This document shows, piece by piece, positions 16,412 through 24,503 of a stretch of 64,000 bases of DNA. The DNA comes from an uncultured Oscillospiraceae bacterium (GTDB lineage Bacteria > Bacillota > Clostridia > Oscillospirales > Oscillospiraceae). Position 1 is the first letter of the stretch; every line of letters begins with the position of its first letter. Position numbers and translations under genes: made by a program. The DNA lies in contig CAAFLG010000049.1 of NCBI GenBank assembly GCA_900763705.1, positions 1 through 64,000 on the forward strand, in the 5' to 3' direction. Below the pieces are notes generated by a model. The model was given only the letters and a program-made list of their open reading frames with translations, ran no database searches and had not been told where the DNA came from.

Positions 16412-17240
16412 AATAAATGGGGTTGAGATACTGCCCGCCGTCATGCACTTCAAAGTGCAAATGCGGCCCCGTGGCGTTGCCGGTGGAACCGACCGCCGCG
16501 ATGACATCGCCCTTTTTGACGCTTTGCCCCGCGCTCACCGCGATGGCGCTGCAATGGGCATAGAGCGTTGAAAAGCCGCCTTCGTGATTGACCGTCACAT
16601 AGTTGCCGAGGATATTGCTCTCCCCCACCGTGCCGACGCTGCCGTCGGCAAAGCAGGAGACGCTGTCCCCCTCCGCGCCCGCGATATCCAGGCCGTAGTG
16701 AAAGCGCTCTTCGCCGCTCACGGGGTCGGCGCGCCAGCCAAAGGGAGAGGTCATTGTGCCGGAAAGCGGACAGACATAGGAAAAGCCCAGAATCCGCTGT
16801 TCCCCCACGGCCTGCGCGGGCAGCGCGCGCTCGCTCACAAAGCCGGGCACGTCCTGCTCCGGCACCGTGACGCCGATGAGCTCGCCCGAGACCTCCTGCG
16901 CTCTGCCCTCGCCGCCGAAGACCGCAATGCAGGCTTCGGAGAGCGACTCCCCCCACGCCTGCTCGCCGGACGCCGCGCGCCCGACGGCGGAAAAGGCGGC
17001 GACAAAGTCCGCGTCGCGCACGAGCCACTGCCCCAGCGTGCCGCGCAGCTCACTCAAATGCCCCGGCATCATGAGTTTGAGCCCCACGAGCGCGACGAAC
17101 AATGCACCGCAGACGACGATCTGCGCGATCATGCGCGGCGGCCGCTCCGATGCCTTGCGCGGTGCTTTTCGCCTTCCCGGTGCGGCGCGCCTGCCGCCGC
17201 GTGCTCCCAAAAACCGCTTCCCCCGCCGTTTCCCGTTCAT
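16398..17240 (-). CDS. M23 family metallopeptidase, SpoIVFA-like
   Basis: ATG 17240 is preceded by AAGGAGG. The 280-residue protein has a highly basic, Arg/Gly/Lys-rich N-terminus (1-40), one membrane anchor (about 42-58), a linker and a C-terminal LytM/peptidase M23 domain. Zinc and catalytic positions look intact: HYGLDIAG (HxxxD), LYAHC and HLHFEVH. Position directly upstream of an M50 protease matches spoIVFA-spoIVFB, where SpoIVFA regulates the protease. A peptidoglycan hydrolase role is the alternative. Confidence 0.85.
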   Translation of the reverse strand: MNGKRRGKRFLGARGGRRAAPGRRKAPRKASERPPRMIAQIVVCGALFVALVGLKLMMPGHLSELRGTLGQWLVRDADFVAAFSAVGRAASGEQAWGESLSEACIAVFGGEGRAQEVSGELIGVTVPEQDVPGFVSERALPAQAVGEQRILGFSYVCPLSGTMTSPFGWRADPVSGEERFHYGLDIAGAEGDSVSCFADGSVGTVGESNILGNYVTVNHEGGFSTLYAHCSAIAVSAGQSVKKGDVIAAVGSTGNATGPHLHFEVHDGGQYLNPIYYVVS

Positions 17241-17444
17241 GCCGTTTCCGCCTCCTTGCCGTTTTGCTGTCATAGCCTATGTGGACAAGGAGAAAAAAAT
17301 ACCTCCGCCGTGCTTTCCTCATATCGCACGCAGAATTCCATTATCGAAAAAAGCCATTGCAAGCCTTGCATTTCCGATCCCCCTATGCTACTCTCTTTGT
17401 AAGATTGTTTTGCCGTGCCGGCACCTTGGAAAGGCGGTCTTGCG

Positions 17445-18380
17445 ATGAATGATATCAGCCTCAAGCAGCTCGAAGTTTTCGTTGCCGTAGTGGAATACGG
17501 CGGCTTCACCCGCGCTGCCGAGGAGCTTTTTTTCAACCAGTCGACCATCAGCGCACACATCAGCCTGCTTGAGCAGGCGCTGGGCAAGGAACTGTTCGTG
17601 CGCAGCAACCGCCGCCACATCCGCCTGACGGCGGAAGGCGAGCGGGTCTACCCCATCGCCAAGCGCATCTTAGGCGACTGCAACACGCTGCGCACGCTCT
17701 TCGCCTCGGAAAAGGTAGAGCAGGCGCTTTCGCTCGGCGCGTCCACGGTACCGGGGCAGTATCTTCTGCCGGAGTATCTCTCGGCCTTCCTCAAAAAAGA
17801 GAAGGATTTCCGCTATTCTCTGCGCCGGGGCGACAGCGCACAGGTGCATCGGATGCTCAAAAACGGTGAGATCTCGCTCGGCTTTGTCGGCGCGATCAGC
17901 GAGCCGAACGCCGTCGACTATTACCCTCTCGCTGAGGACAAGCTCGTGCTCGTCACACCCAACACGCCCCATTACCGCCAGCTGCAGGAGAGCGGCGCCT
18001 ACGGCCGCGATCTCCTCACCTGCCCGATGGTAACGCGCGAGGAAGGCTCCGGCACGGACCGCAGCGTGCAAAATTACCTCAGAAGCCTTTCCCTCCCGCC
18101 CGATTCGCTCAACATCGTTGCGCGTGTAGATGATCCGGAGGCCATCAAGCGCATGGTCGTCGGCGGCGTGGGCATTTCCATTCTCTCCGCGCTCGCCGTA
18201 GAGCAGGAGGTCGCAAGCGGCACACTGCTCACCTTTGAAATGGACCGCAGCGTCCTCAAGCGCGACATCTATCTCATCACCCTGCGCGGACAAAGTTTCT
18301 CGCGCACGGAGCAGAAGTTCATCGATTTTCTGAAAAGCTGCAAACGCAAGAGAAAGCACGACACCGCGCCCCAGAACTGA
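17445..18380 (+). CDS. LysR family transcriptional regulator
   Basis: The start ATG 17445 gives MNDISLKQLEVFVAVVEYG, the standard LysR N-terminus, with AAAGGCGG upstream. The 311-residue protein has the winged HTH (residues 1-60, SISAHISLLEQALGKELF-like helix) and a periplasmic-binding-like effector domain. Similar sequences occur among clostridial LysR regulators linked to selenium or cysteine metabolism, but the regulon and effector cannot be deduced here. It stands alone, divergent from the M23 gene, and has its own terminator. Confidence 0.9.
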   Translation: MNDISLKQLEVFVAVVEYGGFTRAAEELFFNQSTISAHISLLEQALGKELFVRSNRRHIRLTAEGERVYPIAKRILGDCNTLRTLFASEKVEQALSLGASTVPGQYLLPEYLSAFLKKEKDFRYSLRRGDSAQVHRMLKNGEISLGFVGAISEPNAVDYYPLAEDKLVLVTPNTPHYRQLQESGAYGRDLLTCPMVTREEGSGTDRSVQNYLRSLSLPPDSLNIVARVDDPEAIKRMVVGGVGISILSALAVEQEVASGTLLTFEMDRSVLKRDIYLITLRGQSFSRTEQKFIDFLKSCKRKRKHDTAPQN

Positions 18381-18388
18381 CGATTCAT

Positions 18389-18426
18389 AAAAAAGCCTGA
18401 CTTTCTGCGAAAGTCAGGCTTTTTTT
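18389..18426 (+). terminator. rho-independent terminator after the LysR gene
   Basis: The hairpin AAGCCTGACTTTC/GAAAGTCAGGCTT with a TTTTTTT tail starts 9 bases after the LysR stop. Confidence 0.9.
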
Positions 18427-18490
18427 ATATCGGGGATGCGTCTTTTAATGCAGTGCGGGAGGCGCAGGGGGCGCGCCTCCCGCCCGCTTT

Positions 18491-18667
18491 TTATTGCTGC
18501 TTACTGTGGCAATGACCGTGCATCGCACAGTGCGCACAGTTACAGCCGCAGGAGCTTTTCCCCTTCTTTCTCTGCCGGATGAGGTAGGTGGAGATCGCAA
18601 TGATTATGGCAAGAAGAACAGCAGAGACGATGATCGTTGACAGGTTTGCGGTAACCCAGTGCAGCAT
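18491..18667 (-). CDS. FeoB-associated Cys-rich membrane protein
   Basis: The 58-residue protein starts at ATG 18667 with AAGGAG upstream. It has one membrane helix (about residues 10-30), a basic RQRKKGK stretch and a cysteine/histidine-rich tail (CGCNCAHCAMHGHCH). Small proteins of this type commonly follow feoB in Firmicutes and are thought to help ferrous iron transport, playing a role like FeoC. It lies 41 bases after feoB on the same strand. Confidence 0.88.
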   Translation of the reverse strand: MLHWVTANLSTIIVSAVLLAIIIAISTYLIRQRKKGKSSCGCNCAHCAMHGHCHSKQQ

Positions 18668-18708
18668 GGAAATCACTCCTTTTGAAAGGTATCGTTTTGA
18701 TTATAGAT

Positions 18709-21201
18709 TCAGCGCTTATCGCTCAGCTTGGTAGCCTCCTTGTAAGGCTTGAAGAGCATGTAGATCATGCCGGCGAGGACAACGATGGCCGCGATCAGGC
18801 CGATGACGTTCAGGCTGCCGGTGAAGGCGTTGCCGAACTGGTTGATCATCAGGGCGATCAGATAAGCAAAGCCGCACTGATAGCCGATAGCGAACCAAGT
18901 CCACTTACTGTTGTTCATCTCGCGCTTGATCGCGCCGATGGCGGCAAAGCACGGGGCGCACAGGAGATTAAAGACAAGGAAGGAATAGCCCGTGATGCCG
19001 GTAAAGTGCATGGCAAGGTTCTGATACACGTTCAGGTCGCCGCCGCCATAGAGGATGCCGAGCGTGCCGACGATGTTCTCCTTGGCGACAAGGCCCGTGA
19101 TGGAGGCGACGGTCGCCTGCCAGTTGCCCCAGCCGAGCGGGATGAATATCCACGCGATCAGGTTGCCGATGCGGGCAAGGATGGAAGAGTCGATCTGATC
19201 CTCAGAGAGCATCTGGAACGTGCCGTCGACCCAGCCAAAGTAGGTGGTGAACCACACGAAGATAGTGGAAAGCAGGATGATGGTACCGGCCTTCTTGATG
19301 AACGACCAGCCGCGCTCCCACATGCTGCGCAGCACGTTGCCGAGGGTCGGCCAGTGGTAGGCGGGCAGCTCCATGACGAAGGGTGCGGGATCACCGGAGA
19401 ACATCTTGGTCTTCTTCAGCATGATACCGGAGATGATGATGGCTGCCATACCGATGAAGTAAGCGGATGTGGAGACCCAGGCACTGCCGCCGAAGAGCGC
19501 GCCCGCGATCATCGCGATGAACGGAACCTTGGCGCCGCAGGGGATGAACGTGGTGGTCATGATCGTCATACGGCGGTCACGCTCGTTTTCGATGGTACGG
19601 GAGGCCATGATGCCCGGAACACCGCAGCCCACACCGATGAGCATCGGGATGAAGGACTTACCGGAAAGGCCGAACTTGCGGAAGATACGGTCAAGCACGA
19701 AGGCGATACGGGCCATGTAGCCGCAGGCCTCGAGGAAGGCGAGCATCAGGAACAGGACCAGCATCTGCGGCACGAAGCCGAGCACTGCGCCGACACCGGC
19801 GACGATACCGTCGAGGATCAGGCCGTTGAGCCAGTCAGCCGTACCGGCAGCGTCAAGCGCATCGCCGATCAGAACGGGCACGCCCGGGACCCATACGCCA
19901 TAGTCTGCCGGGTCGGGCTCGTCAAAGCCATTTTCTTCAAAATAGCTGACTGCGTCCACATAGGTCATCTGGACAACATCGTCCATCTTGTCCGCGCCCT
20001 TGGGCAGCGCGTCATAGTAGGCGGTCTTCTCGCTGACGGCGAGGGTCTCTTCATCCTCCACTTCGACCGTGGCGGTATCCTCGGTGGGCTGGAAGGCCTT
20101 GAGCTCTTCGAGCGCCGCGTCGGCGTCAAGCTCTTCGTCGCCCGTGTCGATGCCCGCGAAAGCGTTGACAGCCTCGGAGGCGGCGGTGTAATCGTCGCTT
20201 GCCTCGCCGTAGGCGGCGGAACCAATGCCCAGCAGGTGCCAGCCATCGCCGAACAGGCCGTCGTTTGCCCAGTCGGTCGCGGGCGCGCCCACGGCGACCA
20301 TGGCGATGTAGTAAACAAGGAACATCACGACCGCGAAGATGGGCAGGCCCAGCCAGCGGTTGGTGACGACCTTATCGATCTTATCGGAGGCAGAGAGCTT
20401 TTCGCTGCTCTTTTTCTTGTAGCAGCCCTTGATGAGCTGTGCGATGTAGATGTAGCGCTCGTTGGTGATGATGCTCTCGGCGTCGTCGTCGAGCTCGGTC
20501 TCCGCCGCCTTGATGTCCTCTTCGATGTGGTTCATCGTCTCGGTGGGGATGGTGAGCTTTTCGAGCACCTTGTCGTCGCGCTCAAAGATCTTGATCGCGT
20601 ACCAGCGCTGCTGCTCTTCCGGCATGGAGTGCACGGCCGCCTCTTCGATGTGGGCGATGGCGTGCTCGACAGGGCCGGAGAAGGTGTGCATCGGGACGGT
20701 CTTGGTGCCCTTGGCGGCGCGGATGGCAGCCTCGGCAGCGTCCATAACACCGTCGCCCTTGAGCGCTGAGATCTCGATGATCTCGCAGCCAAGCTCGCGG
20801 GAGAGCTCCTTGACATTGATCTGGTCGCCGTTCTTGCGGACGATATCCATCATGTTGATGGCGATGACCACGGGGATGCCGAGCTCAGTGAGCTGGGTGG
20901 TGAGATACAGGTTACGCTCGAGGTTCGTGCCATCGATGATGTTCAGGATGGCGTCCGGGCGCTCGGTGATGAGGTAGTTACGGGCGACGACTTCCTCCAG
21001 CGTGTAGGGGGACAGGGAGTAAATACCGGGAAGGTCCATGATGACCACGTCATCGTGCTTCTTGAGCTTACCTTCCTTCTTTTCCACGGTGACGCCGGGC
21101 CAGTTGCCGACGAACTGGTTCGAGCCGGTCAGGGCGTTAAACAGCGTCGTCTTACCGCAGTTGGGGTTGCCCGCGAGGGCAATTTTGATCTGCTTTTCCA
21201 T
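18709..21201 (-). CDS. feoB: ferrous iron transport protein B
   Basis: The 830-residue protein has an N-terminal G domain with G1 GNPNCGKT (residues 11-18), G3 DLPGIY and G4 NMMD, a GDI-like helical linker and the polytopic membrane domain with two Gate motifs (VGCGVPGIMASRT; LLCAPCFAAIGAIKRE). Between the first and second membrane helices is an acidic loop of about 110 residues (roughly 317-432), longer than in classical FeoB. It moves Fe2+ across the cytoplasmic membrane and is transcribed with the two feoA genes upstream. Confidence 0.96.
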   Translation of the reverse strand: MEKQIKIALAGNPNCGKTTLFNALTGSNQFVGNWPGVTVEKKEGKLKKHDDVVIMDLPGIYSLSPYTLEEVVARNYLITERPDAILNIIDGTNLERNLYLTTQLTELGIPVVIAINMMDIVRKNGDQINVKELSRELGCEIIEISALKGDGVMDAAEAAIRAAKGTKTVPMHTFSGPVEHAIAHIEEAAVHSMPEEQQRWYAIKIFERDDKVLEKLTIPTETMNHIEEDIKAAETELDDDAESIITNERYIYIAQLIKGCYKKKSSEKLSASDKIDKVVTNRWLGLPIFAVVMFLVYYIAMVAVGAPATDWANDGLFGDGWHLLGIGSAAYGEASDDYTAASEAVNAFAGIDTGDEELDADAALEELKAFQPTEDTATVEVEDEETLAVSEKTAYYDALPKGADKMDDVVQMTYVDAVSYFEENGFDEPDPADYGVWVPGVPVLIGDALDAAGTADWLNGLILDGIVAGVGAVLGFVPQMLVLFLMLAFLEACGYMARIAFVLDRIFRKFGLSGKSFIPMLIGVGCGVPGIMASRTIENERDRRMTIMTTTFIPCGAKVPFIAMIAGALFGGSAWVSTSAYFIGMAAIIISGIMLKKTKMFSGDPAPFVMELPAYHWPTLGNVLRSMWERGWSFIKKAGTIILLSTIFVWFTTYFGWVDGTFQMLSEDQIDSSILARIGNLIAWIFIPLGWGNWQATVASITGLVAKENIVGTLGILYGGGDLNVYQNLAMHFTGITGYSFLVFNLLCAPCFAAIGAIKREMNNSKWTWFAIGYQCGFAYLIALMINQFGNAFTGSLNVIGLIAAIVVLAGMIYMLFKPYKEATKLSDKR

Positions 21202-21222
21202 GTTTCTTACTGCTCCTTCTTG

Positions 21223-21236
21223 TTAAGTTTCCTTAA
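21223..21236. promoter_or_regulatory. TTA-N8-TAA palindrome between feoA and feoB
   Basis: TTAAGTTTCCTTAA has the same architecture as two boxes in the feo/regulator divergent promoter region and resembles MntR/DtxR-type operators. It is a candidate internal operator of the feo operon. Confidence 0.5.
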
Positions 21237-21252
21237 CTTATGTAGAAATAAA

Positions 21253-21474
21253 TTATTCAACTTCGATCATTTCGGTGTCCGCCTTACGCAGCGACAGCTC
21301 GTAGCCGCGCACGGTGACCTCCATCGGGTCGCCCAGGGGCGCGACCTTGCGCACGAACACCTCAGTGCCTTTGGTGATGCCCATATCCATGATACGGCGC
21401 TTGACGGGGCCCTCGCCATGGAGCTTGACGACTTTGACGGTCTCGCCGATCTTGACTTCACGCAGTGTTTTCAT
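21253..21474 (-). CDS. feoA: ferrous iron transport protein A (second copy)
   Basis: The 73-residue SH3-like protein contains the FeoA core: GETVKVVKLHGEGPVKRRIMDMG, KGTEVFVRKVAPLGDP and VRGYELSLRKADTEMIEV. FeoA binds the FeoB complex and is needed for Fe2+ import. It lies between the other feoA and feoB on the same strand with good ribosome sites (AGGAGAG), so the operon is feoA-feoA-feoB-Cys-rich protein. Confidence 0.94.
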   Translation of the reverse strand: MKTLREVKIGETVKVVKLHGEGPVKRRIMDMGITKGTEVFVRKVAPLGDPMEVTVRGYELSLRKADTEMIEVE

Positions 21475-21503
21475 AATCTCTCTCCTTTTGTTCGAAAAAT
21501 TGA

Positions 21504-21716
21504 CTAAATCATGATCTTTCTTGCCATTTCCTCGCTGATGGCGACGCGGGTCTCCTTGACCTTGACGATGACATTGCCGCCGAGCGACGACACGATACTC
21601 ACCGTGCCCCCGGCCACAAAGCCGAGATCTTCGAGATGCTTTTTGACTTCAGCACTCCCGCCGACTTTGAGGATAGTATTTTCTTCTCCGGCATTCGCCA
21701 GTGTAAGCGGCATCAT
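21504..21716 (-). CDS. feoA: FeoA domain protein (first gene of feo operon)
   Basis: The 70-residue product has the same SH3-like core (ILKVGGSAEVKKHLEDLGFVAGG; VIVKVKETRVAISEEMARKIMI) but is clearly diverged from its neighbour, so this is an old pair of paralogues rather than a recent duplication. GGAGGG lies upstream of the ATG. It is first behind the metal-regulated promoter. The start could equally be the second of two adjacent ATGs. Confidence 0.93.
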   Translation of the reverse strand: MMPLTLANAGEENTILKVGGSAEVKKHLEDLGFVAGGTVSIVSSLGGNVIVKVKETRVAISEEMARKIMI

Positions 21717-21788
21717 TACTTATCCCTCCGCATGCTGTTGGTCTGGCACTTTTCTCATCGCGGCGATCCGCAATTCGCCGGCGCAAAG

Positions 21789-21802
21789 TTAGTGTCGTTT
21801 AA
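21789..21802. promoter_or_regulatory. TTA-N8-TAA palindrome in the feo leader
   Basis: TTAGTGTCGTTTAA, within a longer AAAGTTA-N8-TAACTTT dyad, lies just downstream of the feo -10 element. A related imperfect box (TTTAATCTCTCTAA, 21817-21830) overlaps the -10 itself, 28 bases away. These are probable binding sites of the divergent metal-dependent regulator. Confidence 0.55.
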
Positions 21803-21814
21803 CTTTCGCCCGTA

Positions 21815-21843
21815 AGTTTAATCTCTCTAACCCATTTTGTCAA
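21815..21843 (-). promoter_or_regulatory. feo operon promoter
   Basis: -35 TTGACA (21838-21843) and -10 TAAACT (21815-21820) on the minus strand have exact 17-base spacing, about 100 bases upstream of the first feoA. Confidence 0.7.
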
Positions 21844-21870
21844 GAGGTTTTGTGAACATTTTTTTAATGC

Positions 21871-21899
21871 TTGCAATTTTGGTTAGAGCATGTTAATCT
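21871..21899 (+). promoter_or_regulatory. promoter and operator of the metal-dependent regulator gene
   Basis: -35 TTGCAA (near 21871) and -10 TAATCT (21894-21899) have 17-base spacing. The palindrome TTAGAGCATGTTAA (21883-21896) occupies the spacer and -10, ideal for autorepression. Confidence 0.6.
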
Positions 21900-21937
21900 G
21901 TGATTGACCTTTAACAATGAAGTTGGTGAAACCGCAC

Positions 21938-22306
21938 ATGAAAATTCAAAAGGCATCTGAAGATTATCTCGAATCCATGCTGATGATGAAAGAGCAGCAC
22001 GGCTATATCCGCTCGGTCGACGTGGCCGACCATCTGGGCGTGACGAAGCCCAGCGTCACCTACGCGACCAAGCGCCTGCGCGAAAACGGCTACATTGAGA
22101 TGGACCGCGACGGACTCATCACGCTGACCGACCGCGGCATGGCCATCGCCGCCAAAATGCTCGACCGCCACCACACGCTGACAGAATTTCTCGTCGCGCT
22201 CGGCGTGGACAAAAAGACCGCCGAGGAGGACGCCTGCAAGATCGAGCACGACATCAGCCAGCAGACCTATGACGCGATCTGCGAGCACGCAAGGAAAACC
22301 ACATAA
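21938..22306 (+). CDS. metal-dependent transcriptional regulator (DtxR/MntR family)
   Basis: ATG 21938 is preferred because MKIQKASEDYLESMLMM matches the usual family N-terminus and GGTGA lies 8 bases upstream; an ATG at 21917 is the alternative. The 122-residue protein has a winged HTH (VDVADHLGVTKPSVTYATKRL) and a dimerisation/metal-binding half with conserved His and Glu residues (DRHHTLTEFLVALG; EEDACKIEHDIS). It lacks an SH3 domain, as MntR does. Divergent placement and shared palindromes suggest it represses feo when Fe2+ or Mn2+ is plentiful (inference). Confidence 0.88.
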   Translation: MKIQKASEDYLESMLMMKEQHGYIRSVDVADHLGVTKPSVTYATKRLRENGYIEMDRDGLITLTDRGMAIAAKMLDRHHTLTEFLVALGVDKKTAEEDACKIEHDISQQTYDAICEHARKTT

Positions 22307-22308
22307 AC

Positions 22309-22345
22309 GCCCCGGTCGGACTTTGCCGACCGGGGCTGGTTTTCC
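22309..22345 (+). terminator. rho-independent terminator after the regulator gene
   Basis: GCCCCGGTCGG/CCGACCGGGGC hairpin followed by a T-rich stretch, between convergent genes. Confidence 0.8.
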
Positions 22346-22362
22346 GTTTTGGAAGCGTTTTT

Positions 22363-23055
22363 TCACATATTGAAGCGTCTGCGCGCTTCCTCGCGGAGCG
22401 ACGGGACGCGGCGCACGATGCGCAGCGGGATGATGAGGCCGATGCAGATGACGGCGACCACGAGCGACCACGACGGCTCCCATGCCTGAAGGAAATAGCG
22501 GTCCATGCAGTACTCCACGCCGAGGGCGAGCAGCCCCACCGCGCCGATGCACATGGCGAGGGTCGAAATGCGCGACCTTCTCCCGTCGCGCAGGAAAAAG
22601 CTCAGCAGGAACACCACGACGCAGGCCCAGAGCAGCATCGGCAGCGCAAGGCCGCGAAACCACCGGCTGCCGTGCAGTGCGACGGAGATGATCCAAACGT
22701 AAATGCCGACGGCGGCCACATCTGCCGTCAGGCGGAAGAAGATCGGGATGCCGCGCGCGAGCATCGGCAGCGCAAACCAGATCCACAGCATCACCGCCGC
22801 GCCCGCAACATAGAGCGACCAGGGGTGCGCGGTCGCGAGAATGAGATTCAGCAGCCCGCAGCAGAGCGATACCGAGGCGAGCATCGCCGTGAGCAGCAGC
22901 GCCGCCGCGCGCCGCGAGGCGGGCGGGACCTCGGCGGGCTTGGTTGGAAAATAGCGCAGGGCCGTTTCATCCGGCTTCCACGCGGGCGTGCCGCAGAGCG
23001 GGCAGCGCGATGCGTCGGGTGCAAGCTCCACGCCGCAGTTGACACAGTATGACAT
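22363..23055 (-). CDS. zinc-ribbon membrane protein of unknown function (DUF6320-like)
   Basis: The 230-residue protein begins MSYCVNCGVEL...RCPLCGTP, a CxxC-x10-CxxC zinc ribbon, followed by a short linker and about six membrane helices grouped in pairs. It ends with a basic cytoplasmic tail (RREEARRR-like). The start is ATG 23055 with AAGGAA upstream. The gene follows the acyltransferase-like gene by 21 bases on the same strand, so they are probably one operon. The ribbon may act as a scaffold rather than bind nucleic acid. Function unknown. Confidence 0.8.
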   Translation of the reverse strand: MSYCVNCGVELAPDASRCPLCGTPAWKPDETALRYFPTKPAEVPPASRRAAALLLTAMLASVSLCCGLLNLILATAHPWSLYVAGAAVMLWIWFALPMLARGIPIFFRLTADVAAVGIYVWIISVALHGSRWFRGLALPMLLWACVVVFLLSFFLRDGRRSRISTLAMCIGAVGLLALGVEYCMDRYFLQAWEPSWSLVVAVICIGLIIPLRIVRRVPSLREEARRRFNM

Positions 23056-23076
23056 CAAATTCCTTCTTTCGATCGT

Positions 23077-24351
23077 TCAGCGGTTGCTCTCCACGCGCAC
23101 GGGAATACCCGCGCGCACAAGAAAGCGGAAAAAGTCGCGCTCGGTGTCCGTCTCCGCCTGTGTGCCGGCGAAGGTGATCTCCATGGTGTCGCCGTAGCTG
23201 ATGGACGCGCAGTGGCAGCGCGGCACCGTCGCCTGTCCGAGGATGACCTCCGCCCCGCGGATGTGCTCAGCCATCTCCGGCGGCACGGTAAAAGCTCCCG
23301 GATTGGTATAGGTGCAGGAATAGGGCCGCACGCCGTGCAGACGGTAGTTGAGCGCCATGACGGGATTTTTGAGCGCAACCGGCACAAGGCGCAGCGCAAA
23401 ATTCTTTGTAAAGCGGACGTTTCCCGTAAACGCCGCCTGCAATTCCTGACGGTTGATGTGCAGCTTCATAAAATGGCGCACCTGCGAGACGATCTCGGGA
23501 AAGGTGTAGTCGCCGAGCGCGGGGTCGATATAGGGGCGCACCGTAGTAATAAAGTTTCGCAGCGTTTCCGACGGGAACCAGCCGCGCAGGTTGATGGGCA
23601 CTGCCAGCGCCACGGGGCGCAGGCGGTAGGGTTTCTCGCGCTTCTGCTTTTCCAAAATGACGTAGATGAGTACGGCGGAGAGATACTCGGTGATGGACGC
23701 GCCGTACTTTTTCGCTTCCTCGCGCAGCTTTGAGAGCGGCACGAAGCCCATCGTCACATGGAAGGTATAGAACGGCTCGGGCGTGCCGGTATTCTGATAG
23801 GCCTTGGGCTGGCGGTGCAGGCCGAGGGCGTACTTTCCCGCGTAGCGGGCGTAGGCATCCTCCAATTCTTCCTCGCGCGGCGTTTCATCAAGGTCGAGCA
23901 CGCCGTTCCCCGCCGGGATATCAAGCCCCGTCTGGCGCAGATACTCGGCAAGCAGCGTGCGGAAAAAGACGATCGCGCCGCCGCCGTCAGAGAGGGCATG
24001 GAAGACCTCGAGCGAGATACGGCTGCGGTAATAGTAAAAGCGCACGAGCCAGCCGTTGTCCTCCTTGAAGCGCACGGGCTGGCAGGGATCGGACACATCC
24101 TCTTTCAAATAAGGGCCCGGCGCGGTGTTCGGCTCAAGATAGTACCAGAACGCACCTTTGCGGATGCGCACGGCAAAGCTCGGAAAGCGCGGCATACAGC
24201 GGTCGATGGCGCGCTGGAGCGCGGCGGGGTCGACGTCCTTTTCCATCAGGGCGGAAAAGCGGTAGATGGCGGAGTATTCCTCCTTTTGCAGCGCGGAATA
24301 TAAAATGCCCGCGTTGTCGAGCCGGTACCATTTGCTGTTCGGCCTTGCCAT
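23077..24351 (-). CDS. condensation/alcohol acetyltransferase-like protein
   Basis: The 424-residue protein starts at ATG 24351 with AAGGAGAGGGG upstream. It has the fold pattern of the CoA-dependent acyltransferase superfamily (condensation domains, AATase): the active-site motif HALSDGGG (near residue 118, HxxxDG) in the N-terminal half, and a second half with PINLRGWFP reminiscent of the latch region. Such enzymes transfer acyl groups to alcohols or amines. Substrates are unknown. Downstream is a zinc-ribbon membrane protein and upstream, divergently, an alpha/beta hydrolase. Confidence 0.75.
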   Translation of the reverse strand: MARPNSKWYRLDNAGILYSALQKEEYSAIYRFSALMEKDVDPAALQRAIDRCMPRFPSFAVRIRKGAFWYYLEPNTAPGPYLKEDVSDPCQPVRFKEDNGWLVRFYYYRSRISLEVFHALSDGGGAIVFFRTLLAEYLRQTGLDIPAGNGVLDLDETPREEELEDAYARYAGKYALGLHRQPKAYQNTGTPEPFYTFHVTMGFVPLSKLREEAKKYGASITEYLSAVLIYVILEKQKREKPYRLRPVALAVPINLRGWFPSETLRNFITTVRPYIDPALGDYTFPEIVSQVRHFMKLHINRQELQAAFTGNVRFTKNFALRLVPVALKNPVMALNYRLHGVRPYSCTYTNPGAFTVPPEMAEHIRGAEVILGQATVPRCHCASISYGDTMEITFAGTQAETDTERDFFRFLVRAGIPVRVESNR

Positions 24352-24503
24352 TGCCTCACCCCTCTCCTTGCAGTTGCTCATTTGCACCGTATTGTAGCAC
24401 AAAGCGCCGCGTGCGGCAAGGAAGACGATGATTTTCCTTTTCTTTTTTACAAAAATATGATACGCTGAAGCAAAACTGGAATTCTGCATCGCAGGAGGCG
24501 CCT

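Noticed and set aside
18682..20769. Long plus-strand frame opposite feoB
   Set aside because: Antisense to conserved feoB codons, with biased His/Asp/Gly composition and no ribosome site.
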